From positions 96,557 through 160,556 of the forward strand of contig NZ_JOID01000013.1 in NCBI RefSeq assembly GCF_000719865.1: a DNA stretch of 64,000 nucleotides, given 5' to 3'. This document shows, one piece after another, positions 50,367-59,769 of the stretch (position 1 is the stretch's first letter; the number at the start of each line of letters is the position of its first letter). The notes beneath the pieces are model-generated. The model searched no databases and was not told the DNA's origin. It saw nothing but the letters and a program-made list of their open reading frames with translations. The translations under genes were made by a program, and so were the position numbers. The stretch comes from Streptomyces albus subsp. albus. GTDB taxonomy: Bacteria > Actinomycetota > Actinomycetes > Streptomycetales > Streptomycetaceae.

Positions 50367-51308
50367 TCAACCGTCGTTGCCCTCGCGTTCGGCGAGGAAA
50401 CGCTCGAACTCCCCGGCCAGTTCCTCCGCCGACGGCAGCGGGGTCGCCTCGGCGACGAGGTTGCCGCGGGTCTCGGCCCCGGCCGCCGCGTCGTACTGGT
50501 GCTCCAGCCCCTGGACGAGCCCCACCAGCTCCTCGTCCCCCTGGCCGAGCTGGCGTTCGATCTCGGCCTGCGTGCGGTGCGCCTCGCTGCGGAGCACGTG
50601 CGCCACCCCGGGCAGCACCAGCCCCGTGGCCGCCGTGACGGCCTCCAGCACGGTGAGCGCCGCGTCCGGGTACGGCGAACGGGCGAGGTAGTGCGGTACG
50701 TGGGCGGCGACGCCCAGAACGTCGTGACCGGCTTCCGCGAGCCGGAACTCGACCAGTGCCTCGGCGCTGCCGGGCACCTGGGCCTCCTCGAAGAGCCCGG
50801 CGTGGCCCGGCACCAGGTCCACCCGGTTGCCGTGCGGGGTGATGCCGACGGGGCGGGTGTGCGGCACGCCCATGGGTATGCCGTGGAAGTTCACCGAGAG
50901 GCGGACGCCGAGGCGCTCCACGATCTGCCGGACGGCCGCGGCGAACCGCTCCCACTCGACGTCCGGTTCGGGGCCGGCGAGCAGCAGGAACGGCGCCGCG
51001 GTGGCGTCCCGCACCAGGTACAGCTCCAGCTTCGGCTCGTCGTACGCGGTCCAGCGGTCCCGCTCGAAGGTGAGCAGGGGGCGCCGCGCCCGGTAGTCGA
51101 TGAGCCGGTCGGCGTCGAACCGGGCCACGGTCTGCCGGGGCAGTCCGTCGAGCAGCCGCTCCACGATCTGGTCGCCGGTGTCGCCCGCGTCGATGTACCC
51201 CTCGAAGTGGTACAGCATCGTCAGCCCGGCCGAGTCCCGGGTGTTGAGCGCGTCCGCGGCCGCGAGCCCGGCCGGGTCCCACGTGTACAAACTCTGGGGA
51301 TCCTGCAC
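50367..51308 (-). CDS. PAC2 family protein
   Basis: The 313-residue protein belongs to the PAC2 family, related to proteasome assembly chaperones and common in actinobacteria that carry a 20S proteasome. It shows the typical core [23 protein letters not shown] and [17 protein letters not shown], ending with an acidic helical tail ([15 protein letters not shown]). The GTG at 51306-51308 has GAGGAGGAA about 7 bases upstream. Exact function is not known. It lies between coaE and rpsA. Confidence 0.88.
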   Translation of the reverse strand: MQDPQSLYTWDPAGLAAADALNTRDSAGLTMLYHFEGYIDAGDTGDQIVERLLDGLPRQTVARFDADRLIDYRARRPLLTFERDRWTAYDEPKLELYLVRDATAAPFLLLAGPEPDVEWERFAAAVRQIVERLGVRLSVNFHGIPMGVPHTRPVGITPHGNRVDLVPGHAGLFEEAQVPGSAEALVEFRLAEAGHDVLGVAAHVPHYLARSPYPDAALTVLEAVTAATGLVLPGVAHVLRSEAHRTQAEIERQLGQGDEELVGLVQGLEHQYDAAAGAETRGNLVAEATPLPSAEELAGEFERFLAEREGNDG

Positions 51309-51452
51309 AGTGCGTTCCTCCTCGTTCCTGTGCGGTGAACACCGGCCGCGGCGCCCGGCATTCCCCCGCACCGCACCGAGCCGCACCGCACCGCGCGGGC
51401 CGGGGCGTCCGTCACACCCACCGCTCGGGCCCGTTGCCCGGGGCCCGGACGC

Positions 51453-51490
51453 GGCGAGGCCCGCTCCCCCGAAGGGGAACGGGCCTCGCC
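51453..51490 (-). terminator. Terminator after rpsA
   Basis: A 17-bp stem (51453-51469 with 51474-51490) with one mismatch and a CGAA tetraloop lies 46 bases after the rpsA stop. Confidence 0.8.
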
Positions 51491-51535
51491 GTTCGGTTCA
51501 CCGGCCTGCCGGCCGGAATGACCTGTGACCGGGCG

Positions 51536-53056
51536 TCAGCTCTGGCCGCCGGCCAGCTTCTCGCGAAGAGCCGCCAGGGCCTCGTCCGACGCCAGGGCGC
51601 CGGAGTTGTCCGCGGACTCGGAGGAGTACGAGCCGCCACCGGCCGCACCGCCACCGCCGCCACCGGCGCCGGCACCCGGGGCCGGGGCGGCAGCGCCCTC
51701 GGCCGCGGCCTGCTCGTCGGCCTCGCGGGACTTGACGACCTGCGCCTGGTGCTGCTCGAAGCGCTGCTGCGCCTCGGCGTACTGGCGCTCCCACTCCTCG
51801 CGCTGCTTCTCGTAACCGGGCAGCCAGTCGTTGGCCTCCGGGTCGAAGCCCTCGGGGTAGATGTAGTTGCCCTGGTCGTCGTAGGACGCGGCCATGCCGT
51901 ACAGGGTCGGGTCGAACTCGACCGCCGTCGGGTCGGCACCGAAGGCCTCGTTGGCCTGCTTCAGCGAGAGGCTGATGCGGCGGCGCTCGAGGTCGATGTC
52001 GATGACCTTGACGAAGATCTCGTCGTTGACCTGGACGACCTGCTCCGGGATCTCCACGTGGCGCTCGGCCAGCTCGGAGATGTGCACCAGGCCCTCGATG
52101 CCCTCGTCGACGCGGACGAACGCGCCGAACGGAACGAGCTTGGTGACCTTGCCGGGAACGACCTGGCCGATCTGGTGCGTCCGGGCGAACTGCTGCCACG
52201 GGTCTTCCTGGGTCGCCTTCAGCGACAGGGAGACGCGCTCGCGGTCCATGTCGACGTCCAGGACCTCGACCGTGACCTCCTGGCCGACCTCGACGACCTC
52301 GGAGGGGTGGTCGATGTGCTTCCAGGACAGCTCGGAGACGTGGACCAGACCGTCGACGCCGCCGAGGTCCACGAAGGCGCCGAAGTTGACGATCGAGGAG
52401 ACGACGCCGGAGCGCACCTGGCCCTTCTGGAGGGTGGTGAGGAAGGTCTGGCGGACCTCGCTCTGGGTCTGCTCCAGCCAGGCACGGCGGGACAGGACCA
52501 CGTTGTTGCGGTTCTTGTCCAGCTCGATGATCTTCGCCTCGAGCTCCTTGCCCACGTAGGGCTGGAGGTCGCGGACGCGGCGCATCTCGACGAGGGACGC
52601 CGGGAGGAAGCCACGGAGGCCGATGTCGAGGATGAGACCACCCTTGACGACCTCGATGACCGTACCGGTGACGATCCCGTCCTCTTCCTTGATCTTCTCG
52701 ATGGTGCCCCAGGCGCGCTCGTACTGGGCGCGCTTCTTCGAGAGGATCAGGCGGCCTTCCTTGTCCTCCTTCTGGAGGACCAGGGCCTCGATCTCGTCAC
52801 CGACGGCCACGACCTCGTTCGGGTCGACGTCGTGCTTGATCGAAAGCTCGCGGGAGGGGATGACGCCTTCGGTCTTGTAACCGATGTCGAGCAGGACCTC
52901 GTCCCGGTCGACCTTCACGATCACGCCGTCGACGATGTCGCCGTCGTTGAAGTACTTGATCGTCTCATCGATCGCCGCGAGGAATTCTTCCTCGGAACCG
53001 ATGTCGTTGACCGCCACCTGCGGGGTGGTGCGGGTTGCCTCGGTGCTGCTCGTCAT
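51536..53056 (-). CDS. rpsA: 30S ribosomal protein S1
   Basis: Ribosomal protein S1 binds mRNA and helps translation start on structured or weak leaders. The 506-residue protein has four S1 repeats (for example GDIVDGVIVKVDRDEVLLDIGYKTEGVIP near 39-67, GGLILDIGLRGFLPASL near 140-156, VSSIVNFGAFVDLGGVDGLVH near 215-235 and VTKLVPFGAFVRVDEGIEGLVHISEL near 300-325), then a linker and a tail rich in Gln, Ala and Gly ending in GGQS. Such a tail is usual in Streptomyces S1 but is repeat-like here. The ATG at 53054-53056 has a GGAG site 13 bases upstream, a long spacing. Confidence 0.97.
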   Translation of the reverse strand: MTSSTEATRTTPQVAVNDIGSEEEFLAAIDETIKYFNDGDIVDGVIVKVDRDEVLLDIGYKTEGVIPSRELSIKHDVDPNEVVAVGDEIEALVLQKEDKEGRLILSKKRAQYERAWGTIEKIKEEDGIVTGTVIEVVKGGLILDIGLRGFLPASLVEMRRVRDLQPYVGKELEAKIIELDKNRNNVVLSRRAWLEQTQSEVRQTFLTTLQKGQVRSGVVSSIVNFGAFVDLGGVDGLVHVSELSWKHIDHPSEVVEVGQEVTVEVLDVDMDRERVSLSLKATQEDPWQQFARTHQIGQVVPGKVTKLVPFGAFVRVDEGIEGLVHISELAERHVEIPEQVVQVNDEIFVKVIDIDLERRRISLSLKQANEAFGADPTAVEFDPTLYGMAASYDDQGNYIYPEGFDPEANDWLPGYEKQREEWERQYAEAQQRFEQHQAQVVKSREADEQAAAEGAAAPAPGAGAGGGGGGAAGGGSYSSESADNSGALASDEALAALREKLAGGQS

Positions 53057-53436
53057 GTGGGAAAGGGCTCCGGTACGGACATGGTGTCGTAGATACTGCT
53101 ACGCCGAGAACCCGTATCGCACTGCCGAAGCCGGACAGCCTTGAGAACGCCTTACTTCCGGGGGAAGAACCGGCGTCCCGACGACCGAGGGGACATGCAA
53201 CAGATGCGAGCGCGACCTGCTCTGTCTGAGGCGCGCAGGCCCGCAGCGCAACTTGTAGCATACGGGGGCAGCCGGACAGGGTCAATGCACGAAGAGCGCA
53301 GGATGGGCGGAAACTCCCAAACCCGGCAGATATCCGCTCAGGGCAGAACCGCATCACGCGCGCTCACGCGGCCCCGGCGGGAGCCGCCGGCACCGCGTGG
53401 CCGCGAGTTGGACGGAAGACTACGACGACGGGCGCG
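53057..53436. promoter_or_regulatory. Divergent rpsA leader and methyltransferase promoter region
   Basis: This 380-base gap has no supported gene. It contains the rpsA promoter (53257-53285) and a leader of about 190 bases with GC-rich stretches that could fold. The right part should hold the promoter of the methyltransferase gene at 53437; none is obvious. Confidence 0.5.
53257..53285 (-). promoter_or_regulatory. Housekeeping promoter of rpsA
   Basis: On the minus strand TTGACC (53280-53285) and TATGCT (53257-53262) are separated by 17 bases, close to the sigma-HrdB consensus. Transcription should start near 53250, giving a leader of about 190 bases before the rpsA ATG. Confidence 0.75.
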
Positions 53437-54393
53437 ATGAACCAAGAGGACGGACCAGAAGCGACGGCGACACGGCGCGCCACCGGCGAGACGGAGAGCA
53501 GCCGCGCGAGCCGCGGCTGGTGGGACCGGAACGCCGACGAGTACCAGGACGAGCACGGCGCGTTCCTCGGCGACGACCGCTTCGTCTGGGGCCCGGAAGG
53601 GCTGGACGAGGCGGAGGCCGCCCTGCTGGGGCCGGCCGAGGGGCTGGGGGGCCTCGACGTGCTGGAGATCGGCGCCGGCGCGGCCCAGTGTTCCCGCTGG
53701 CTGGCGGGGCAGGGCGCGCGGCCGGTGGCGCTCGACCTCTCGCACCGGCAACTGCAGCACGCCCTGCGGATCGCGTCCGGCGCGGGCGGGGAGGGCGGCA
53801 CGAGGGAGAAGGACGGGGAGCCGGCGGCCGCCGGACCTGCCGCGGGCGCCTCCGGCTCCCCCGGCTCTCCCCGTGGGCTTCCGGCGGCGGGCGCGGCCTC
53901 CGGTACGGGCCCGGGCCGCGCCGGCCCGGTGACGCTGGTCCAGGCCGACGCGGGGGCGCTGCCCTTCGCCGACGGCTCCTTCGACCTGGCCTTCTCGGCT
54001 TACGGGGCGATCCCGTTCGTCGCCGACCCGGTACGGGTGATGCGGGAGGTGCGCCGGGTGCTGCGGCCCGGCGGACGGTGGGTCTTCTCCGTCACGCACC
54101 CGCTGCGGTGGGCCTTCCCCGACGAGCCGGGTCCGGAGGGACTGTCGGTCGCGGCGTCGTACTTCGACCGCACGCCCTACGTCGAGGAGGACGAGCGGGG
54201 GAACGCCGTCTACGTGGAGCACCACCGCACGGTCGGCGACCGGGTCCGGGACGTGGTCGCGGCGGGCTTCCGGCTGGTGGACCTGGTCGAGCCGGAGTGG
54301 CCGGACTGGAACACCCAGGAGTGGGGCGGCTGGTCCCCCTTGCGGGGGCGGCTGATCCCGGGCACGGCGATCTTCGTCTGCGCGCGGGACTGA
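53437..54393 (+). CDS. Class I SAM-dependent methyltransferase
   Basis: The 318-residue protein has the methyltransferase-11 core: motif [16 protein letters not shown] near residues 75-89, ALDLSHRQLQHA near 98-109, and SFDLAFSAYGAIPFVADPVRVMREVRRVLRPGG near 181-213. Between motif II and the core strand there is a disordered glycine, alanine and proline-rich insertion (about residues 115-164). The C-terminal part carries RTPYVEEDERGNAVYVEHHRTVGD, unusual acidic residues in the substrate region. It is divergent from rpsA, with 130 bases between its stop and hrpB. Substrate unknown. Confidence 0.86.
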   Translation: MNQEDGPEATATRRATGETESSRASRGWWDRNADEYQDEHGAFLGDDRFVWGPEGLDEAEAALLGPAEGLGGLDVLEIGAGAAQCSRWLAGQGARPVALDLSHRQLQHALRIASGAGGEGGTREKDGEPAAAGPAAGASGSPGSPRGLPAAGAASGTGPGRAGPVTLVQADAGALPFADGSFDLAFSAYGAIPFVADPVRVMREVRRVLRPGGRWVFSVTHPLRWAFPDEPGPEGLSVAASYFDRTPYVEEDERGNAVYVEHHRTVGDRVRDVVAAGFRLVDLVEPEWPDWNTQEWGGWSPLRGRLIPGTAIFVCARD

Positions 54394-54523
54394 GCGGCGG
54401 GGGCCTCCGCCTCTCTTCTCCGGCCGGGCGCCGGCACCCGGCCCGGGGCGGCCCGGACCTGCCCGGGTCTGCCCGGGGCGGCCGGGCTGCCCGGTCGGCC
54501 GCACGGTCCGGAAGACTGGGGGC

Positions 54524-57500
54524 GTGATCCGGACCGACGCTCTGTTCGACCTGCCCGTACACACCGTCGTACCCGAGCTGCTGGAGGCGCTCGGGGCCCA
54601 CGGCGCCGCCGTGCTCGAAGCCCCTCCGGGAACCGGCAAGACGACGCTCGTGCCCCTGGCGCTGGCCGGGCTGGTGCCCGCTCTCGCGCCCGGCGGCGCT
54701 CCCGAGACGCGGCGGGTGCTGGTGGCCGAGCCGCGCCGGATGGCGGCGCGGGCCGCCGCCCGCCGGATGGCCTGGCTGCTGGGCGAGGAGGTCGGCGGCC
54801 GGGTCGGCTTCACGGTGCGCGGTGAGCGCCGGGCCGGCCGGGAGACCGTCGTGGAGGTGGTCACCACGGGTGTGCTGCTCCAGCGGCTCCAGCGCGACCC
54901 GGAACTGCCCGGTGCGGACGCCGTCCTGCTCGACGAATGCCACGAGCGGCATCTGGACGCCGACACCGCCGCCGCCTTCCTCCTGGACGTCCGCTCGGCG
55001 CTGCGGCCCGGGCTGTGGCTGCTCGCGGCCTCCGCGACAACGGACGCCGCCGCCTGGTCGCGGCTGCTCGGGGATCCGGAGGGCGGCGGGGGCGCGGCGC
55101 CGGTCGTCCGGGCGGAGGGCCGGGCGCATCCGGTGACGGTCCATTACGTACCCCCGCCGCGGCCCGTGCGTCCGCCGCACGGCACCCGGGTCGATCCCGC
55201 GCTGCTGGAGCACGTCGCCGCGACGGTGCGGACCGCGCTGCGGGAGGCGGACGGCGACGTGCTGTGCTTCCTGCCCGGCGTCGGAGAGATCGCGCGGGTC
55301 GCCGGCATGCTGGGCGGCCTCGACGCCGAGGTCCTTCAGTTGCACGGGCAGGCCCCGGCGGCCGTCCAGGAGGCGGTGCTGCGCGGGAGCGGGGCACGGC
55401 GGCGGGTGGTGCTGACGACGTCGGTGGCCGAGTCGAGCCTGACGGTGCCGGGGGTGCGGACCGTCGTGGACTCCGGACTGGCACGCGAGCCGCGGATGGA
55501 CCACGGGCGTGGGCTGGGGGCGCTGACGACCGTAAGGGTGTCGGCGGCGTCCGCGGCGCAGCGGGCGGGCCGTGCCGGGCGCGAGGCCCCGGGCCGGGCC
55601 TACCGCTGCTGGGCCGAGGCCGAGGACGCGCGGCTGCCGCGCAGCCCGTCACCGGAGATCGCGGTAGCGGACCTGGCCCCGTTCGCGCTGCACGCCGCCT
55701 GCTGGGGCGATCCCGACGCGTCATCGCTCGCCCTGCCGGACCCGCCGCCGGCCGGGGCGATGGCGGTGGCGCGCGAGGTGCTGACCGCGGTCGGGGCGGT
55801 GGACGAGCGCGGCCGGCCGACCGAGCGGGGTGTCCGGATGGCCCGGCTGGGGCTGCATCCGCGCCTCGCGCGGGCTCTGCTGGACGGCGCACGGGAGGTG
55901 GGCGCGCGGCGGGCGGCGGAACTGGTGGCGTTGCTGTCGGAGGAACCGCCGCGCGGGCTCGGCGACGATCTGGCGGCGGTGTGGCGCGCGGTGCGCGGCA
56001 GCGGTGCGCGCGGGGACGGCGGCGGTCGGCAGGACGGCGTCGGTCGGGGCGGTCGGGACGGCCAGGGCGCCTACGCTGCGCGCTGGCGGCGCGAGGTACG
56101 GCGCCTGGAGAGCGCCGTGAGCGGCGACGGCCGGGCCGTCGCGGACCGCGGCGCGACCGGCCCGGCCGCTCGTGCTGCCGGGGACGGCGCCGGTGCCGGT
56201 GGCGCGGGCGGCACAGGCGGTGGCGGTGACACGGGCGGTGCCGGTGCCGGTGACCGGGGCGGTGCCGGTGCCGGTGACCGGGGCGGTGCCGGTGGCAGTG
56301 GTGGTGGCAGTGGCACGGGCGAGACGGGCGGTGCCGGTGACAGCGGCCCTGCCAACGACAGTGGCGGCGCCGGTGGCCGTGGCAGAGCCGGTGGCGCGGG
56401 CGGTGGTGGCGGCGACGCCGGTGGCGGAGCCGGTGGCAGTGGCAGTGGCGGAGCCGGTGGCGGTGGCAGTGGCGGTGGCGGTGGCGGTGCCGGCGGCCGT
56501 GGCAGTGGCAGTGGCGGTGCCGGCGGCCGTGGCAGTGGCAGTGGCGGTGCCGGCGGCCGTGGCGGTGGCAGTGGACGTGGGGTGCTTTCCGATGACGGGG
56601 CCGCCGGGCTGGTGGCCGCGCTCGCGTTCCCGGAGCGGGTGGCGCGGCGGCGCGGGACGGGCGCGTATCTGATGGCCTCGGGCACCGGAGCGGAGCTCGG
56701 TGACGGCTCACGGCTGGGGGCGGCCGAGTGGCTCGCCGTCGCCGTCGCCGACCGGCCGGTCGCGGCGGCCTCGGCCCGGGTGCGGCTGGCCGCGGTCATC
56801 GACGGGGAAAGCGCGCGGTGGGCGGCGTCACCGCTGTACGCGGCCGGGGAGGAGGTCGCCTGGTCGGCGGAGCGGGGCGACGTCGTCGCGCGCCGGGTGG
56901 AACGCCTGGGGGCGCTCGAACTCGCCGTGCGCCCCCTGTCCTCTCCCGACCGGACCGCCGTGCGGGCAGCACTGCTGGACGGTCTGCGGCGGGAAGGGCT
57001 GGGCCTGCTGCGCTGGTCGCGGGAGGCCGAACAGCTGCGGGACCGGATGGCGTTCCTCCACCGGGAGCTGGGGGAGCCGTGGCCCGATGTCTCCGACCCG
57101 GCCCTGCTGGCGCCCGGCCGCGTGGAGGAGTGGCTGGGCCCCGCGCTGGAGAGGGCGCGGCGACGGGCCGATCTCGAGCGTGTCGACGCGGGCCGGGCCC
57201 TGGCGCACCTGCTGCCGTGGGCCACGGGCGAGGCCGCGCGCTTCGACGAGCTGGCGCCGGAGCGGATCGCCGTCCCGAGCGGCTCCCGCGTCCGGATCGA
57301 CTACGGCGGCCCGCAGCCGGTGCTGGCCGTCAAACTCCAGGAGCTGTTCGGCCGGCAGGAGACGCCCCGGATCGCGGACGGCCGGGTGCCGCTGCTGGTC
57401 CACCTGCTCTCGCCCGCCGGCCGCCCCGCGGCGGTGACCGCGGATCTGGCGTCCTTCTGGCGCGAGGGCTACCGCTCCGTACGGGCGGAGCTGCGCGGCC

Positions 57501-57574
57501 GCTACCCGAAGCACCCGTGGCCCGAGGACCCGGCCACGGCGGAGCCCACTCGCCGCACCAACACACGGCGGTGA
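54524..57574 (+). CDS. hrpB: ATP-dependent RNA helicase HrpB with glycine-rich insertion
   Basis: The protein (1016 residues) is a DEAH-type helicase: Walker A APPGTGKTT at 33-41, DECHERH at about 137-143, SAT motif ASATTDAAAW and the RecA2 motif AGRAGREAPGRAYRCW. The HrpB C-terminal region (about residues 690-1010) has the family features EERLGPALERARRRADLERVDAGRAL and SGSRVRIDYG...QELFG. Between the helicase core and that region, residues 546-690 are a long insertion made almost only of Gly, Ser, Ala, Thr, Asp and Arg with short tandem repeats; a normal HrpB is about 830-850 residues. It may be unstructured or bind RNA. Confidence 0.88.
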   Translation: MIRTDALFDLPVHTVVPELLEALGAHGAAVLEAPPGTGKTTLVPLALAGLVPALAPGGAPETRRVLVAEPRRMAARAAARRMAWLLGEEVGGRVGFTVRGERRAGRETVVEVVTTGVLLQRLQRDPELPGADAVLLDECHERHLDADTAAAFLLDVRSALRPGLWLLAASATTDAAAWSRLLGDPEGGGGAAPVVRAEGRAHPVTVHYVPPPRPVRPPHGTRVDPALLEHVAATVRTALREADGDVLCFLPGVGEIARVAGMLGGLDAEVLQLHGQAPAAVQEAVLRGSGARRRVVLTTSVAESSLTVPGVRTVVDSGLAREPRMDHGRGLGALTTVRVSAASAAQRAGRAGREAPGRAYRCWAEAEDARLPRSPSPEIAVADLAPFALHAACWGDPDASSLALPDPPPAGAMAVAREVLTAVGAVDERGRPTERGVRMARLGLHPRLARALLDGAREVGARRAAELVALLSEEPPRGLGDDLAAVWRAVRGSGARGDGGGRQDGVGRGGRDGQGAYAARWRREVRRLESAVSGDGRAVADRGATGPAARAAGDGAGAGGAGGTGGGGDTGGAGAGDRGGAGAGDRGGAGGSGGGSGTGETGGAGDSGPANDSGGAGGRGRAGGAGGGGGDAGGGAGGSGSGGAGGGGSGGGGGGAGGRGSGSGGAGGRGSGSGGAGGRGGGSGRGVLSDDGAAGLVAALAFPERVARRRGTGAYLMASGTGAELGDGSRLGAAEWLAVAVADRPVAAASARVRLAAVIDGESARWAASPLYAAGEEVAWSAERGDVVARRVERLGALELAVRPLSSPDRTAVRAALLDGLRREGLGLLRWSREAEQLRDRMAFLHRELGEPWPDVSDPALLAPGRVEEWLGPALERARRRADLERVDAGRALAHLLPWATGEAARFDELAPERIAVPSGSRVRIDYGGPQPVLAVKLQELFGRQETPRIADGRVPLLVHLLSPAGRPAAVTADLASFWREGYRSVRAELRGRYPKHPWPEDPATAEPTRRTNTRR
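56237..56284 (+). repeat. 24-bp tandem repeat inside hrpB
   Basis: Two identical copies lie at 56237-56260 and 56261-56284, in frame and translated as GAGAGDRG. They are part of the glycine-rich insertion. Confidence 0.85.
56486..56575 (+). repeat. 30-bp tandem repeat inside hrpB
   Basis: Three copies (56486-56515, 56516-56545, 56546-56575) encode GAGGRGSGSG-type units; the third differs by a few bases. Unit length is a multiple of three, so copy changes stay in frame. Confidence 0.85.
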
Positions 57575-57682
57575 CACGGGCCCGGCGCAGGCGCACCGCG
57601 GATCGGTGCAGCCGTCACGCCGCGCGCCGGGGAGCCGCGGGGTCCCGGGCTCGGTCGCGCGGACGGTCCGCGGCCGGACGGC

Positions 57683-57704
57683 CGGCCGCCGAAGCGGGCG
57701 GCCG
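57683..57704 (-). terminator. Hairpin between hrpB and the lytic transglycosylase gene
   Basis: CGGCCGCC pairs with GGCGGCCG around a 6-base loop, between the convergent stops at 57574 and 57726. Confidence 0.5.
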
Positions 57705-57725
57705 GGCGCCGAAGCGGGATCGGGG

Positions 57726-59084
57726 TCAGAAGGACGTCAGGCGGGCCAGGGCCGCGCCGAGGACCGAGCCGGTCGAGGAGCTCGGCTCCGGCTCGGGGGC
57801 CGCCTTCTGTTCTTCGGCGTCCTCGTCGGCGCAGGGGTCGTCGGGCTCGTCGCTGGGCGAGGCCGAGGGCGAACCGCTGCCGCTGGGGGTGGGCGTCGGG
57901 GTGGGGGTGGGGCTGCTCGAAGAGCTTCCGCTCGGTGAGGGGGAGACCGGGTCGGTGGGGCACTCGGCGGGAGGCGTGCTCTCCTCGTCCTCGGGCTCGG
58001 ACTCCGAGGGGGACGAAGACGGAGAGGAGGAGGAAGAGGAGCCGCCTCCGGGGCTGATGGTTCCGCCGGCGGTCGCGGTCGGCGCACCGGGCGCGCGGGT
58101 CTTGCCGCCCTCGTCGCCGGGGTCGCTGCCCGGCTCCTTGCCCTGGCCGCTGCCCGGGTCCTCGCCCTGGTCCCGGTTCCGGTCCTGGTCCCTGCCGTCG
58201 GAGCCGGAGCCCTGGTGCGTGCCGCCCCGGCCGCCGGAGCCGCCGGGCTTGCCACCGTCCGCGGTGCCGGCACCGGCGCCGGGGGTGCGGGGCAGGACAC
58301 CGGTGCCGTCTGGCACCCGGTGCGTGCCCTTGCGGTAGAACTCCAGCCAGGACAGGACCGTGCGCAGGTACTCCCGCGAGCGGTTGTAGCCGAGGATGGC
58401 CTCTTCCAGATCGGCCGGGTCCGAAAGATCGCGGCTGCCGGCGCAGAGGTAGCGGCCGGCGGCGAGCGCCGCGTCATAGATGTTGTTCGGGTCCTTCGCG
58501 CCGTCGCCGTTGCCGTCGGCGCCCCATCGCATCCAGGTGCCCGGGATGAACTGCATCGGGCCGACCGCCCGGTCGTACACGCTGTCGTTGTCGTACGTGC
58601 CGCCGTCGGTGTCCGAGATGCTGGCGAAGCCGTTGCCGTTGAGCTGCGGGCCGAGGATGGGGGTGAGGGTGGTGCCCTCGGCGTCCACGGCCCCGCCGCG
58701 GGCCTGGCCGGATTCCACCCGTCCGATCGCGGCGAGCAGTTCCCACGGGAGGTTGCAGCCGGGGTTGCTGTCGGCGAGCGACGCCTCGGCCCTCTTGTAC
58801 GCGGCGAGAACGGTGGCCGGTATGCCGGAGTCCCGGTCCTCGCCACCCGGCAGGTCTATGGAGGCACCGGGTTTGTCCGGGGTCTGCAGTGGCGGCAGTT
58901 CCGTGTGGTACGGCGATCCGCCGTCGATGGAGTGGTCCTCGGAGGGCGAACCGGCGGGCACGTCGGGGTCCTTGAGGGGCAGGGACCCCGGGGCCTGGGA
59001 GGCCGTCAGCGCCGCCATCGCCACCGCCGCGATGGCTGTCGTGGCCGCTCCCCTGCGAAGCCGTCGGCCGATGTGCGCTGCCAT
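57726..59084 (-). CDS. Exported lytic transglycosylase (MltB/SLT-like)
   Basis: The 452-residue protein has a signal sequence (about residues 5-30), then a lytic transglycosylase domain of the MltB type. E124 in PWELLAAIGRVESG is the likely catalytic glutamate, and LGPQLNGNGFASISDTDGG, VGPMQFIPGTWMRWG and NIYDAALAAGRYLC follow. It should cut peptidoglycan between MurNAc and GlcNAc. Residues 255-452 are a low-complexity stretch rich in Ser, Pro, Thr, Glu and Asp, probably a wall-spanning or surface-exposed tail. The ATG at 59082-59084 has GGGAGGGA 7 bases upstream. Confidence 0.9.
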   Translation of the reverse strand: MAAHIGRRLRRGAATTAIAAVAMAALTASQAPGSLPLKDPDVPAGSPSEDHSIDGGSPYHTELPPLQTPDKPGASIDLPGGEDRDSGIPATVLAAYKRAEASLADSNPGCNLPWELLAAIGRVESGQARGGAVDAEGTTLTPILGPQLNGNGFASISDTDGGTYDNDSVYDRAVGPMQFIPGTWMRWGADGNGDGAKDPNNIYDAALAAGRYLCAGSRDLSDPADLEEAILGYNRSREYLRTVLSWLEFYRKGTHRVPDGTGVLPRTPGAGAGTADGGKPGGSGGRGGTHQGSGSDGRDQDRNRDQGEDPGSGQGKEPGSDPGDEGGKTRAPGAPTATAGGTISPGGGSSSSSSPSSSPSESEPEDEESTPPAECPTDPVSPSPSGSSSSSPTPTPTPTPSGSGSPSASPSDEPDDPCADEDAEEQKAAPEPEPSSSTGSVLGAALARLTSF

Positions 59085-59769
59085 GCTGCGTCCCTCCCCT
59101 GGACTCCGGGGCGGTACCGCCGCCCCTTTGACACCTTCCGCACCGCCGAGCGCCGTCATACGGCCTGCTCCCCTGACGGTCCTTCCCGGCAACTGCCGCG
59201 ACACTACGACAACTTCTGGCCCGAGGTCACCGCCCCCCGGCATGTTTCACCACATTCGCACCACCGGGCCGTGCGGAGGCGGACCGCCGGACTCCGGCAG
59301 CGGCCGCCGGTCCTCCCGGCCACCGGTCCTCCCCGCCGTCGCGCCGGGAGGCGCCGCGGCAACGGGGCCGCCGCGGGCTGTCACAGACCGCTGCGGCCCG
59401 CCGTGGTCCGTCGCGGCCGGTCGCCGTGCTGCGGTTCGTCGCGGTCCGCCGTGGCCCGTCGCGGTCCCCTGCCGTCCGCCGCCGTCCGTCATCGTCCGCT
59501 CGTCCGCCGCCGTGCCCGTTCGTCCCCCCGCCGCCCGTCGCCGTCCGCCGTGGCCCGTCGCGGAGCCTGCCGCTTCGGCGCCGGGCGGGCGCCGGAACGA
59601 ACGGGGCACGGCCGGCCCGGTGTTCCGACGGAACCCGGAGCGGCGGCCCGCCGCCGTGCGGAGGTGACCCGGCTCTCCCCCGCCGACGCGAACCCCGGGA
59701 CGCGGCCCGGCGTCTGTACTCTCCGGACGGACCGCACCGGTCAAGGGGCCGAGGACACCGAGGGGGACC
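59085..59769. other. 685-base gap with degenerate repeats
   Basis: No gene is supported on either strand. About 59400-59600 is a degenerate repeat of CCGTCGCGG and CCGTGGCCC-like words. Near 59201-59230 a minus-strand TAGTGT box with an 18-base spacer to GTGACC might serve the transglycosylase gene. The right end should contain the promoter of the DUF4184 gene. Confidence 0.5.

Noticed and set aside
54861..56711. A 616-residue minus-strand frame antisense to hrpB with His/Arg repeats
   Set aside because: It mirrors the glycine-rich repeats in hrpB and has no start site, ribosome-binding site or domain.
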